This document shows positions 27,340 through 35,640 of a stretch of 64,000 nucleotides of DNA, piece by piece. Source of the DNA: Anaerobiospirillum sp. NML120448 (GTDB taxonomy: Bacteria > Pseudomonadota > Gammaproteobacteria > Enterobacterales > Succinivibrionaceae). Both the position numbers and the translations under genes were made by a program. Each line of letters begins with the position of its first letter. The stretch's first letter is position 1. Location: the NCBI RefSeq assembly GCF_023050945.1, contig NZ_JALKIM010000014.1, positions 1 through 64,000 of the forward strand. The letters are read 5' to 3'. The notes under the pieces were generated by a model, which worked only from the letters and a program-made list of their open reading frames with translations, did not search any database and was not told the origin of the DNA.

Positions 27340-28614
27340 ATGGATCGACTTTCACCATTATCTAAAGCGCTAAAAAGCTCATTCGTATTAGGAGCTATCA
27401 TGCCTCTGTGTACTGCTCTAATGGTTGGTTGTGCAGAGGATAATATTAACAAGGTCAAAAATGGCTATTTTCCTAATGAGAGCAAAAAGAATGTCTCTGA
27501 GGTTTTATCATTAAGCCCTTATGCTGCTAAGGGAACTTGGAGTAATTTAGAGGCCAAAGGCGAGGTGCCTATGGTGGCTTATCGCAGCACTATTGCCAAT
27601 GAAATCATTGTTAATTGGGCCATGCCAAACCTTAGTGAAGAGCTTAAAACTAAAGTTGTCAAAAACCTCAATGATAAGGATTTTGAAGTTAGTCTTAATC
27701 TTGAGTTTGCCGTTTACAAAAATGGTAGTTTTGAGGTTGAGGATGCTTTTTTAGCCTATCAAGATACCAAGGCTGCCAATAATAGCACTGAGCTGGTAGA
27801 CAAGCTTATTAACAAAGAAGGGCTGGGTGATTTTAACCTTGCTGATAAGTCTAAAGTGCTATTTAACGAGGCCTTATATGATGTTCTGCTAGCAAATACC
27901 AACTTTAGTGAAGGTACTAAAGTAGGCTTGTTTGGCCATCCTGGCTCCTTATTTAGTCGTACCATTTTTTCTGATAAAGAGATTTATCGCTCTTTCCATC
28001 CTCTTAGTATGAATAGAGTGCAAGAGCTTTCTTTAAACAAGGAGCAGCACAGCATTCATCTTAAGGCTAATACGCAAATCTTGGATTTGAACGACTACAT
28101 GCTCAATGAAATTGGCTTGACCATTTTTGAAAATGGCTATGGCCTGCTCGATGGCAGTAAACTAAAGTCCGACCAAGAAATTTTAAAGCTCATCACCCCA
28201 TATTCTTATAATTATTTGTTAAGCCAAGAGCTGTCTTTTGACTACGATTTTACCGAGCTTTCTTTAGGTGAGGATTGTAAGATTGAGTCCTTGGATCAAG
28301 AAGTGCTAACTCTTAGTGATAGTGATTCTAATAAGGCCTACCTTGCATCAGAGCAAGGACAGCTTAAGCTTTCTTTTGACAGTAATTACCAGAATAATAG
28401 TGCTCTTAGAGATTATGTAATCGAGCAGCAAAACATTATTGACTATACCGCCATCGCCTATCCTATAGCCTATGCTGCAAGCTCCATAGCTTCTTTTACC
28501 AGCAAGCAAAGTGATTATGACTTGTTTAAAGCTATGATTGGCATTCGTAATAAGGTCATGAATGAAGCTGGCGCTAAGATCCCTAAACCACTTAGCAAGG
28601 GGCAAAGTATCTAA
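27340..28614 (+). CDS. Lipoprotein of unknown function
   Basis: The start has a basic segment, then PLCTALMVGC. LMVGC is a good lipobox, placing the acylated Cys near residue 31 after a long n-region. The remaining 390 residues are acidic and mixed alpha/beta, with many Asn, Ser and Leu and no motif I recognise. A weak resemblance of the length and style to other Succinivibrionaceae-type lipoproteins is only an impression. It would be sorted by the Lol system: the residue after Cys is Ala, not Asp, so outer-membrane localisation is expected by the +2 rule known for E. coli. It is preceded by the asd terminator, with AGGAG upstream. Confidence 0.75.
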   Translation: MDRLSPLSKALKSSFVLGAIMPLCTALMVGCAEDNINKVKNGYFPNESKKNVSEVLSLSPYAAKGTWSNLEAKGEVPMVAYRSTIANEIIVNWAMPNLSEELKTKVVKNLNDKDFEVSLNLEFAVYKNGSFEVEDAFLAYQDTKAANNSTELVDKLINKEGLGDFNLADKSKVLFNEALYDVLLANTNFSEGTKVGLFGHPGSLFSRTIFSDKEIYRSFHPLSMNRVQELSLNKEQHSIHLKANTQILDLNDYMLNEIGLTIFENGYGLLDGSKLKSDQEILKLITPYSYNYLLSQELSFDYDFTELSLGEDCKIESLDQEVLTLSDSDSNKAYLASEQGQLKLSFDSNYQNNSALRDYVIEQQNIIDYTAIAYPIAYAASSIASFTSKQSDYDLFKAMIGIRNKVMNEAGAKIPKPLSKGQSI

Positions 28615-28809
28615 TATTTAGTATTGGTCTAAACCTTGCTCATTGAGGGCTATTGAGATCAAATTAATAGTTTTTGCTAAATAATTTGACACTGTAGCCG
28701 TTGTTACTTATATAGGCAAAAACTATTAATAACTATTAGGCTTGGGACTTAGGAAATTTTAAGCTTAATAGCAATAAGTATTATCTAAATATCAGGGCAG
28801 GGCCACATT

Positions 28810-29358
28810 ATGATTGCACAAGAGTTACGTGACGTTTACCTTGTTGATGAACTTCAATTAGGTCAACGCTTAAATGAGTCTCTTCATGAAGGAGACCAGA
28901 CTGATTTTAATTTAATGTTGGCTATGTTATCCCCTGATGTTACTGACGCTGCCTGGACTCGTGGCCCAGATATTGGTCAGGCTCCAGAGGACTTGCGCTC
29001 TAAGTTTTGCTTATTACCAGAAGTGCGCAAGTATGCTCAAAGCGACGATTTTGCTCGTGGTCAGGATTTTGCCGATATGATTCATGATCATGAGGATGCT
29101 CAAGTTGGTCAATCTCAGGTATTTTTAGCTGAATGTCTCCGTCAAGAGCCTTTAGTGCCATTCAAAAGAGATCTTGCTCCTGAGGTTTATGCTGAATTAG
29201 CACCTTTAAAGAAAGAGAAAGTGCGCAAGCAATTTGCTGGCGAAATCTTGCAATATGAGACTTTCCAAGGCCGTGGTCAAAATATGGATGTGTTAGCTGA
29301 AATTAAGCACTCCCAGACCCAAATTCAAGCCCAAATGAAAATTGATGCTACAGCTTAA
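28810..29358 (+). CDS. VC2046/SO_2500-like conserved protein
   Basis: A 182-residue cytoplasmic protein. The N-terminal half (VDELQLGQRLNESL, then DFNLMLAMLSPDV) resembles what I recall of a small gammaproteobacterial family typified by Vibrio VC2046 and Shewanella SO_2500, whose role is unknown. The middle contains acidic DH repeats (MIHDHEDAQVGQS), and the C-terminus is Gln-rich. No catalytic motif is visible. It has its own 195-nt upstream region and a strong terminator, so it is likely monocistronic. The family call is from memory and moderate. Confidence 0.6.
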   Translation: MIAQELRDVYLVDELQLGQRLNESLHEGDQTDFNLMLAMLSPDVTDAAWTRGPDIGQAPEDLRSKFCLLPEVRKYAQSDDFARGQDFADMIHDHEDAQVGQSQVFLAECLRQEPLVPFKRDLAPEVYAELAPLKKEKVRKQFAGEILQYETFQGRGQNMDVLAEIKHSQTQIQAQMKIDATA

Positions 29359-29398
29359 GTTTTAGACCAACTGATATTAGATTACTTTACTTTAGTTA

Positions 29399-29437
29399 AG
29401 GGCACATAGCAGACGAAGCTATGTGCTTTTTTTGTTT
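29399..29437 (+). terminator. Terminator after the VC2046-like gene
   Basis: Arms GCACATAGC and GCTATGTGC, loop AGACGAA, followed by seven T. Confidence 0.88.
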
Positions 29438-29452
29438 CTATAAGCTTTGCTT

Positions 29453-30097
29453 TTAGCGAGTACGTACGGCGTGGAGTTCACGATTATCCAAAGAGGCTTT
29501 ATCGCCTTTCTTTAAGATCACCATTAAAGCTCCTGTACCGCCTTTCCACTCAGGGGCACTATGAAAAGCTAACACCTCAGGCATTTGTTTGAGCCAATGG
29601 GCAACATAGCTTTTTAAGGTAGCCTTTTTCTTGGCATATTCACGCTCTGATTTGCCATGAATAATTAATACACAGCGATAGCCTTCATTGCGAGCAGCCA
29701 CTATATAACGACGGGTATATTCATAAGCCTCTTCTACTGTCTTACCATGTAAGTCAATAAAATCAGCCTCACGATATTCGCCATTTTTTAGTTTCTTAAG
29801 TAAAAATGGTTGAGCGCCAGCACTGCGATAAGATAAGACCTCATTAGGAGCTACTAAAGGAACAAAAGTAGAGGAGAAGTAATCAATAGCCTCCTCAGTA
29901 GTATCACGGGTAGCGGCCTCTTTTTTAATACGAGAGGTCTCTTTATCCATAGTAGGAGTTACTTGAGCTACTTTATCTTGCTCAATTTTTTTAACCTTGC
30001 CTAACTGTTCAACAAGGTCAATATTATCAACCTTTTGTACTGCCTCTTGCATTAAGAGATCTTCAAAAGAAAAAGAGTTATCGTGTAAATTATCCAT
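29453..30097 (-). CDS. smrA: Smr-domain protein, SmrA (YdaL) type
   Basis: A stand-alone Smr domain protein; the family includes DNA- or RNA-nicking endonucleases. The 214-residue product has a charged N-terminal region, then a linker with SYRSAGAQPFLLKKLKNGEY. The Smr core starts at DFIDLHGKTVEEAYEYTRRY, followed by VLIIHGKSERE and the closing GGTGALMVILKK. LHG and the H-G-K loop are hallmark Smr motifs. The arrangement matches E. coli SmrA better than the MutS2-fused type. It is 45 nt downstream of the CbiB-like gene on the same strand and probably in the mtnN operon. Confidence 0.88.
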   Translation of the reverse strand: MDNLHDNSFSFEDLLMQEAVQKVDNIDLVEQLGKVKKIEQDKVAQVTPTMDKETSRIKKEAATRDTTEEAIDYFSSTFVPLVAPNEVLSYRSAGAQPFLLKKLKNGEYREADFIDLHGKTVEEAYEYTRRYIVAARNEGYRCVLIIHGKSEREYAKKKATLKSYVAHWLKQMPEVLAFHSAPEWKGGTGALMVILKKGDKASLDNRELHAVRTR

Positions 30098-30142
30098 AAA
30101 TAATTACCAGTAAACTAAAGACGCTATTTGGCAGTATAAATT

Positions 30143-31519
30143 TTAGAAATTAAGATCAATAAGTACACTTACAACTAAGAGTAATAAGCCGCACATTCTA
30201 ATCTTACGCATGGCGTAAAGTATTGATTGATCATCAGGATTATGCTCACCACCTAATTTTGGTAGTCGCATAATATTGCCCTGATAATAGCGAGGGCCAC
30301 CTAAAGAAATATTTAATGAGCCACCAACAGCGCCTAAGACTAAACCAGAAATAGGAGCTGGGAAAGAGTTAAATCCTTCTTTGGCATGAGCAATATGTCT
30401 AATAGGGTTTTTGGAGACGAACAAAAATACCATTAATAAAGCAGCTGGAATAGCAATCATGAGTTGATGCATTCTAAAGATAAACTGCCCAAAATGATGG
30501 TTGCCTCTTAGTTTATAGTTATAAGATTGGCTTAAAAGATTGATGGTTTGCATCAGTACTGCACCTTCAATACCTGCAATAAAGTACCATACAATCACAC
30601 TAAACCAGCCTGAGAAAATTCTTAAAATAGCTCCCTCACAGGCGGCCTTAGCAATACCCATTGGTGAGAGCATAGAGGTTTCTCTTAACACTAAGTCAGA
30701 TAAGAGATTTTTAGCTTTTTCCTTAAAGCCCTCATGCAAGGCACGATTAACATAAATGGCACGATCTTGTGGATACTTAAGATCAAGTACCCAAATGAGC
30801 ACAATTAAAGAAACTAAATTATCAAAGCCTGAGAGTGCATCTAAGGTAAAAACTAAAAAGAGAATAACCAGTAAGATTAAGAGCGATAAAAAGAAACCTG
30901 CAAAGCTTCTTTGTGGATCGCTAGAACTTGGACGATTAACCTTACGAGATAAGCCCACAAAAATAGGGCTAAGGGCTGATATTTTAAAGCCTTTTGGTAA
31001 AGGTATGATCATTTCAATGATCAAAGCTAAAGCCAAAATTAAACTAGGTTCATTAAAGAGAATACCAACATTAACATCACCCACGGTGAGATTTTGGTCA
31101 AAGTTGATAAAGCTATTGGTATTAGCTTGAGTATTGGAATTAGCTGCTTGATTTACAGAATAAGTGTTTGGAGCTACTGGAGTGTTTTGCTCTTGCAGAT
31201 AGCTATCATAAAGCTCATTGTTGCTCGCACTTTGAGTGTTTTCGTTTGTAGCAGGAGCCGCAGTAGTAGGGGCTGCTTGAGCAGCAGGCGTACTGCTTTG
31301 ACCGCCATGGTACTTTTGCTCTGATCTTTGATAGCTTTGGTTAAAAATAGAGCTACTTTGCTCAGCATTAAGTATCAATGAGCTTGAGCTGCTACCTTGA
31401 GCTGTTTCATTATTAAAAAATGGTACAGAGAAGTTAGAGCTAAGATGAGCTTGATACTGATTGAGCCATTGAGCTACATCAGCAGCGTTAAACGAACTAC
31501 TAATTTGGTTTCCTAACAT
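30143..31519 (-). CDS. CobD/CbiB-like membrane protein with low-complexity N-terminus
   Basis: Residues about 165-458 form a multi-span inner-membrane protein of the CbiB/CobD (adenosylcobinamide-phosphate synthase-like) family. Support: MGIAKAACEGAILRIFSGW and NLLSQSYNYKLRGNHHFGQF correspond to the family's conserved loop and the N-x-x-D-S-M-V-G-Y region, although that motif is altered to LLSQSYNYK. The C-terminus keeps LGGAVGG/LGGPRYY-like glycines. The first 160 residues are Ser, Gln, Asn, Thr and Ala-rich with no homology. GAGG 7 nt before ATG 31519 supports the long form. No other cobalamin genes are nearby, so biosynthetic activity is uncertain. Solitary CbiB-like proteins next to mtnN are known in some gammaproteobacteria as far as I recall. 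Confidence 0.72.
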   Translation of the reverse strand: MLGNQISSSFNAADVAQWLNQYQAHLSSNFSVPFFNNETAQGSSSSSLILNAEQSSSIFNQSYQRSEQKYHGGQSSTPAAQAAPTTAAPATNENTQSASNNELYDSYLQEQNTPVAPNTYSVNQAANSNTQANTNSFINFDQNLTVGDVNVGILFNEPSLILALALIIEMIIPLPKGFKISALSPIFVGLSRKVNRPSSSDPQRSFAGFFLSLLILLVILFLVFTLDALSGFDNLVSLIVLIWVLDLKYPQDRAIYVNRALHEGFKEKAKNLLSDLVLRETSMLSPMGIAKAACEGAILRIFSGWFSVIVWYFIAGIEGAVLMQTINLLSQSYNYKLRGNHHFGQFIFRMHQLMIAIPAALLMVFLFVSKNPIRHIAHAKEGFNSFPAPISGLVLGAVGGSLNISLGGPRYYQGNIMRLPKLGGEHNPDDQSILYAMRKIRMCGLLLLVVSVLIDLNF

Positions 31520-31584
31520 TTTAACCTCATCTATTAGCCACTGCTGCCCAAAGCAAGCACATGATCAAGTAAAAGGGTAAACTT

Positions 31585-31660
31585 CACACAACGCATCCTG
31601 TGCAGCCAGCGCAGCCAGCGCTGCGCTGCAGCTAGCGCAGCTGTTTGTAAAAACAGCTCA
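31585..31660. repeat. GC-rich repeat island between mtnN and the CbiB-like gene
   Basis: GCAGCCAGC occurs twice in tandem (31602-31610 and 31611-31619), followed by GCTGCGCTGCAGCTAGCGCAG. It belongs to the same type as islands near 14.0, 32.8, 56.3 and 63.9 kb. Confidence 0.55.
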
Positions 31661-31735
31661 GGTTTTAGCAAGGGCCTGACCCCTTGAATCTTTGTAGGGG
31701 TTGGCCTTGCCTTAGCTTCTTAGTATAAGCGGTAA

Positions 31736-32443
31736 TTAAAGTGCATCAATTAAGGCTAAAAGTAATTTAGCGCTATTGTCAGCAGCTAATTGTACAAATT
31801 GCTCAAAAACTTCAGGGCTCTCGCCTTCTGCAGTATCTGATACAGAGCGAATTACTAAACATGGTACGTTAAAGTCATTACATACCTGGGCTACAGCAGC
31901 ACCTTCCATTTCTGTTACTTGAGCCTCTGGGAAGTCTTGCTTCATGTCTAAGCATACTTGCTTTTGGCTAATAAATTGGTCACCAGAGAGCACTACGCCA
32001 GTAAAGACATTAGGCTCAAAACCTTGCTCTTGCTTTAAAGTAGCTGCAACAGCTTCGGCTTTAGCAATTAAGGCATGATCAGCTTGGAAATACTGCTCAT
32101 AGGATGGTACTTGGCCTCTCTTATAGCCGAAAATCTTAAGATCAAAGTCGTGGTAGGCAAGACCAGTAGAGAGAACAATATCACCAATTTTTAAGCCATT
32201 ACCAATACCACCAGCACAACCAGAGTTAACTAGAATGTCTACTTTAAAGTGATCGGCTAATACAGTAGCAGCTAAGGCGGCGCATACTTTACCAATACCT
32301 GATTTAACTAAAACAATCTCATGATCATGATAGGTACCACAAATATATTCACGGTTACCTACTACTTCAATCTTTTTGTTTTCAATGGCGTTAGCAAGTA
32401 AGCTAACCTCTTCTTCCATTGGGCCAATAATACCAATACGCAT
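31736..32443 (-). CDS. mtnN: 5'-methylthioadenosine/S-adenosylhomocysteine nucleosidase
   Basis: It hydrolyses MTA, SAH and 5'-deoxyadenosine to adenine plus the thioribose, which clears SAM by-products. The 235-residue length is standard. Visible catalytic features are IGPMEEEV with the acid Glu12, the nucleoside-binding VNSGCAGGIG, the ribose-binding VTEMEGAAVAQV, and SVSDTAEG with the catalytic Asp near 197. It is first in a minus-strand group followed by the CbiB-like gene (216 nt, containing a GC-rich island) and smrA. ATG 32443 is preceded by a GGAG-like element on the minus strand. Confidence 0.96.
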   Translation of the reverse strand: MRIGIIGPMEEEVSLLANAIENKKIEVVGNREYICGTYHDHEIVLVKSGIGKVCAALAATVLADHFKVDILVNSGCAGGIGNGLKIGDIVLSTGLAYHDFDLKIFGYKRGQVPSYEQYFQADHALIAKAEAVAATLKQEQGFEPNVFTGVVLSGDQFISQKQVCLDMKQDFPEAQVTEMEGAAVAQVCNDFNVPCLVIRSVSDTAEGESPEVFEQFVQLAADNSAKLLLALIDAL

Positions 32444-33176
32444 AATAAGCTCCCTAAATATATTGAAAGTTTTTCACATAGCCTAAAGTTGTGGCTGCTA
32501 CCATCAGCTCGATTGTGAGCACATATGGTTAATACCTTGCCTATTATAAGGGGCACAACCAAGGTACGCTAATATTAGCAATAATTATAGAACGGTCAAA
32601 TTTAATAAAAGTTAGGAATACCGCAAATATCTGATTACTCTCACTACCATAGCAAACACCAATATGAGCTGGTAAGTAGGTTAGGCTTGGTAGTACCAAA
32701 GGCTATGCAGTAGTTTATGGTGCCTTGGCAGACTTCAGATCGAGCGGACGGCTGCCAGGCAGCCCTTCTTGTGCTCTTAGGTCTGCAAGGAGCGGGCGGC
32801 TGCATTAGCTGCTAGGGCAGCGTTAGCTTCGTTAGCTGCGTCAGCTGCGTCAGATGGTGTGGCTGCGGTGGACGGTGGTGAACGATAAGGTGCAGGGGCT
32901 GATGGGCTGGAGAAATTATTAAAAAGGCACGTGGTAAAAAATAGGGTATGGCTTGTTAGCCATAATAAAGACGGGAAATTTTTGTCTGCCGTGCACTGTG
33001 CTTAGTGCACACTGTGGCTCCAGTCATCATTTTTAGGCTAAATTATGCACTTTATGGGGTGCACGAGAATTTTTTCTTAAAATAGCTCAAACAAATTATT
33101 AACAAATCCTTATATATTGAGGCTTTGCACAATATTGAGCAAAACAAATTTATTATTTGAGTGCTCTCACAAAAGG
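32444..33176. other. Large intergenic region, left half, with GC-rich island
   Basis: No supportable gene. A GC-rich island (about 32740-32882) contains a 9-nt tandem: GTTAGCTTC, GTTAGCTGC, GTCAGCTGC, GTCAGATGG (32822-32857). One frame (about 32798-32881) translates to a CxxC-rich string ending CGGRW but contains an internal stop. To the right, GTGCAC occurs in several places near 32990-33065. The last 100 nt are AT-rich and could hold a promoter for the structured leader. Confidence 0.35.
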
Positions 33177-33403
33177 AGGCCGACAAGATAGCATATTTGT
33201 CGCGACTGGTGCACAATCGTTAAACATGTTACATCGTCGGCTTAATCGAAGGTTGAAATTTACTTTACCTAAATATTAATACGTACAAAAAGACAGAAGC
33301 ATAGAGTCTTAAAAGATCCGCTCTTATGGTCTGATGACATCGGAGTGGAAAGCTCAATGATAAGAAGTAATACAGTATCAGACAGCAGATCTTTTAAGGC
33401 TCT
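33177..33403 (+). ncRNA. Candidate structured RNA upstream of glgC
   Basis: Two closed domains are visible. Domain 1: AGGCCGAC (33177-33184) pairs with GTCGGCTT (33236-33243), enclosing a possible GACAA...TTGTC hairpin. Domain 2: AGAGTCTTAAAAGATC (33303-33318) pairs with GATCTTTTAAGGCTCT (33388-33403) over 16 bp with one G-T pair. It encloses a second perfect stem GTCTGAT (33329-33335) with ATCAGAC (33377-33383). A competing pairing TCTTAT (33322-33327) with ATAAGA (33360-33365) would be a pseudoknot or an alternative state. It matches no RNA class I know. It could be a cis-regulatory leader of glgC (420 nt downstream) or a separate small RNA. Confidence 0.45.
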
Positions 33404-33823
33404 TACATAAAATGCTTTTTATAGTTACGTGTAATCGAAACTATGTAAACCAGGTAAAGCAATTTTTAACTAACTGCTCACTTGTAATTCATAGAAGATA
33501 AAGTGTGTGGTAGCAAGCCAGTCATGAACTTAGAGCTAAACAGTTTGTTTAGTTTGAAGGCCACTTGGTAAAAAGAAAGGTAGAAGTGGTAGTTCAAGTG
33601 CTTAATGACATATCAAGAAATGTAAGGAAGTTGTGTTTGGCTAGGCATAATGAATTCATTCTTAATGTTAAGCACCTTAAAAACCAATAATAATGGTGTT
33701 TAATGATGATAGATAGTTTCACCAATTTCGGCTCTTTATAAATGTAGCTTATAAGAGCTGTTAAGCATGGCGATGATGGTATTAGTTTTTCTAGCTTACA
33801 AATAATAAATTGAGGTCATAGTG
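33404..33823. other. Spacer between structured RNA and glgC
   Basis: AT-rich, no supportable ORF and no clear Rho-independent terminator after the structured region, so read-through into glgC is possible. The glgC ribosome binding site TGAGG is at 33811-33815. Confidence 0.3.
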
Positions 33824-35143
33824 ATGGAAAACTCACGTGATGTGGCTAAACAAACATTAGCTTTAGTTCTTGCTGGCGGTCGTGGCAGTAGATTACATAT
33901 GCTTACTGATAGCCGTGCTAAGCCTGCCGTATTCTTTGGTGGTAAGTTCAGAATTATCGACTTTGCACTTTCTAACTGTGTAAACTCTGGTATTACTCGT
34001 ATTGGTGTTGTAACCCAGTACAAGTCCCACTCTTTATTACGTCACATTCAGTCTGGCTGGTCTTTCTTACGTAACCAGTTCAATGAGTTTATTGACTTAC
34101 TCCCAGCTCAACAGCGTGTTGACGAAGAGCACTGGTATCAAGGTACTGCTGATGCTGTTTACCAGAACATCGACATTATTCGCAACCACAATCCAAAATA
34201 CATTGTAATTTTAAGTGCTGATCACATCTACAAGATGGACTATACCGCTATGGTTATGGATCACATCAGCTCTGGTTGCCCTGTAACTGTTGCATGTATT
34301 GCTATCCCTCGCTCTGAGGCTAGTGCTTATGGTGTAATGCAGGTTGATAACAACAATATGATCACTGACTTCTTAGAGAAGCCACAAGATCCTCCTGCAA
34401 TGCCAAGCGATCCAAATAGCAGCTTAGCTTCCATGGGTATTTATGTATTCAATGCTGAGTTCTTATACGATGTATTAACCGAAGATGCTAATACCGAAGG
34501 CTCACGTCGTGACTTTGGCTTTGACATTATTCCTAAGTTAGTAAAAGAGCATAAGGCTCACGCTCACGACTTTGCTCTATCTTGCATTCGCAATTTAGGC
34601 AATATGGACATTTGCTACTGGCGTGACGTAGGTACTATTGATGCTTACTGGGAAGCCAATATGGATATCGCAGCTGTGCAACCACAGTTAGACGTATACG
34701 ATACCTCTTGGCCAATTTGGACTCACCAGGATCAATTACCTCCAGCTAAGTATGTTCAGGATATCAATGGTGCATCTTCTGTAGTTATGAACTCTGTATG
34801 TTCTGCAGGTTGCATTATTTCTGGTTCTGCTTTAGTTCACAGCGTATTGTTCTCCAATTCACGTGTGCACTCCAACTGTAGCTTAAATGAGGCTGTGGTA
34901 TTACCATCTTGCGTAATTCACCGTGGCTGCCGTTTAACTAAGGTTGTATTAGATCGTGGCTGTGAGTTACCTCGTAACCTCGTAATCGGTGAGGATGTAA
35001 ATGCTGACTCTAGACGTTTCTTCCGTACCGCTGGCGGTGTTGTATTAGTAACTCGTGAAATGCTTGAGAAATTACGTAAAGACGAGCCTCACCTCTTTGA
35101 GGGCTTTGATTCTTACTCTGGCAAGAGCTCACCAATTTACTAA
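33824..35143 (+). CDS. glgC: Glucose-1-phosphate adenylyltransferase
   Basis: It forms ADP-glucose from ATP and glucose-1-phosphate, the committed step of bacterial glycogen synthesis. The 439 residues show the nucleotidyltransferase signature LVLAGGRGSRLHMLT, the KPAVFFGGKFRIIDFALSN region, WYQGTADAV, ILSADHIYKMDY, and the C-terminal left-handed beta-helix (about 300-420), where allosteric effectors bind in the family. ATG 33824 is used; GTG 33821 is directly upstream but too close to GAGG. No other glg genes are in the window, so it is split from a glycogen operon. The long structured leader suggests post-transcriptional control. Confidence 0.95.
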   Translation: MENSRDVAKQTLALVLAGGRGSRLHMLTDSRAKPAVFFGGKFRIIDFALSNCVNSGITRIGVVTQYKSHSLLRHIQSGWSFLRNQFNEFIDLLPAQQRVDEEHWYQGTADAVYQNIDIIRNHNPKYIVILSADHIYKMDYTAMVMDHISSGCPVTVACIAIPRSEASAYGVMQVDNNNMITDFLEKPQDPPAMPSDPNSSLASMGIYVFNAEFLYDVLTEDANTEGSRRDFGFDIIPKLVKEHKAHAHDFALSCIRNLGNMDICYWRDVGTIDAYWEANMDIAAVQPQLDVYDTSWPIWTHQDQLPPAKYVQDINGASSVVMNSVCSAGCIISGSALVHSVLFSNSRVHSNCSLNEAVVLPSCVIHRGCRLTKVVLDRGCELPRNLVIGEDVNADSRRFFRTAGGVVLVTREMLEKLRKDEPHLFEGFDSYSGKSSPIY

Positions 35144-35172
35144 TTTTATAGTTTAATTTTTTAAACTACTAA

Positions 35173-35228
35173 AAAGCACCTTGTACGCATTGGTCATTCA
35201 ACAAAGCGGCAAGGTGCTTCTTAATTTT
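35173..35228 (+). terminator. Terminator after glgC
   Basis: Arms AAGCACCTTG and CAAGGTGCTT around a 28-nt loop; the T run is interrupted (CTTAATTTT). Confidence 0.7.
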
Positions 35229-35640
35229 AAAAGAGCAAGAATTCACATAGACCAAAATTTTTTAAGAAAATGAGCGCTAAATACGTTTTTAGGTCTATAA
35301 CACTTGCACTTAAGTACAATTTTGCTTAAGCTTGCAAGCTTTAAAAAGCAACAACAGCAAAGCTAAGCGTTATTGCTTTTATGATTTACAATTTTTTTAA
35401 ATTTTTGTCATATCATATCTAAGCTTGATCTGCTGTAAATAAATCATATATGTAGCGTTAAAAATGTGCATTTATTTATATGGCGTGGATCAAAGTTCTA
35501 AAGCTATTGTGCTTATATATCGCTTTTATGATGATATGATTAAAAAGTTGTCTGTATATTCTTATTAAAACCAGTCTTACTAATTTTAGGTACTGGTTAG
35601 TACAAAGCAGATCTGGTTTTTTCAACAGGAGTAGTTACTG
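35229..35640. other. Intergenic region before the acyltransferase gene
   Basis: No ORF. A nested perfect palindrome lies at 35322-35351: TTGCTT, then AAGCTTGCAAGCTT, then AAGCAA. The rest is AT-rich. The ribosome binding site is CAGGAG near 35626-35631. Confidence 0.35.

Noticed and set aside
32362-32562. Minus-strand frame overlapping the mtnN start
   Set aside because: It overlaps the well-supported mtnN start in another frame and has no homology.
33303-33403. Structured region upstream of glgC as 6S, SRP or other known RNA
   Set aside because: Length, stem arrangement and conserved loops of those RNAs do not match; kept as an unclassified candidate.
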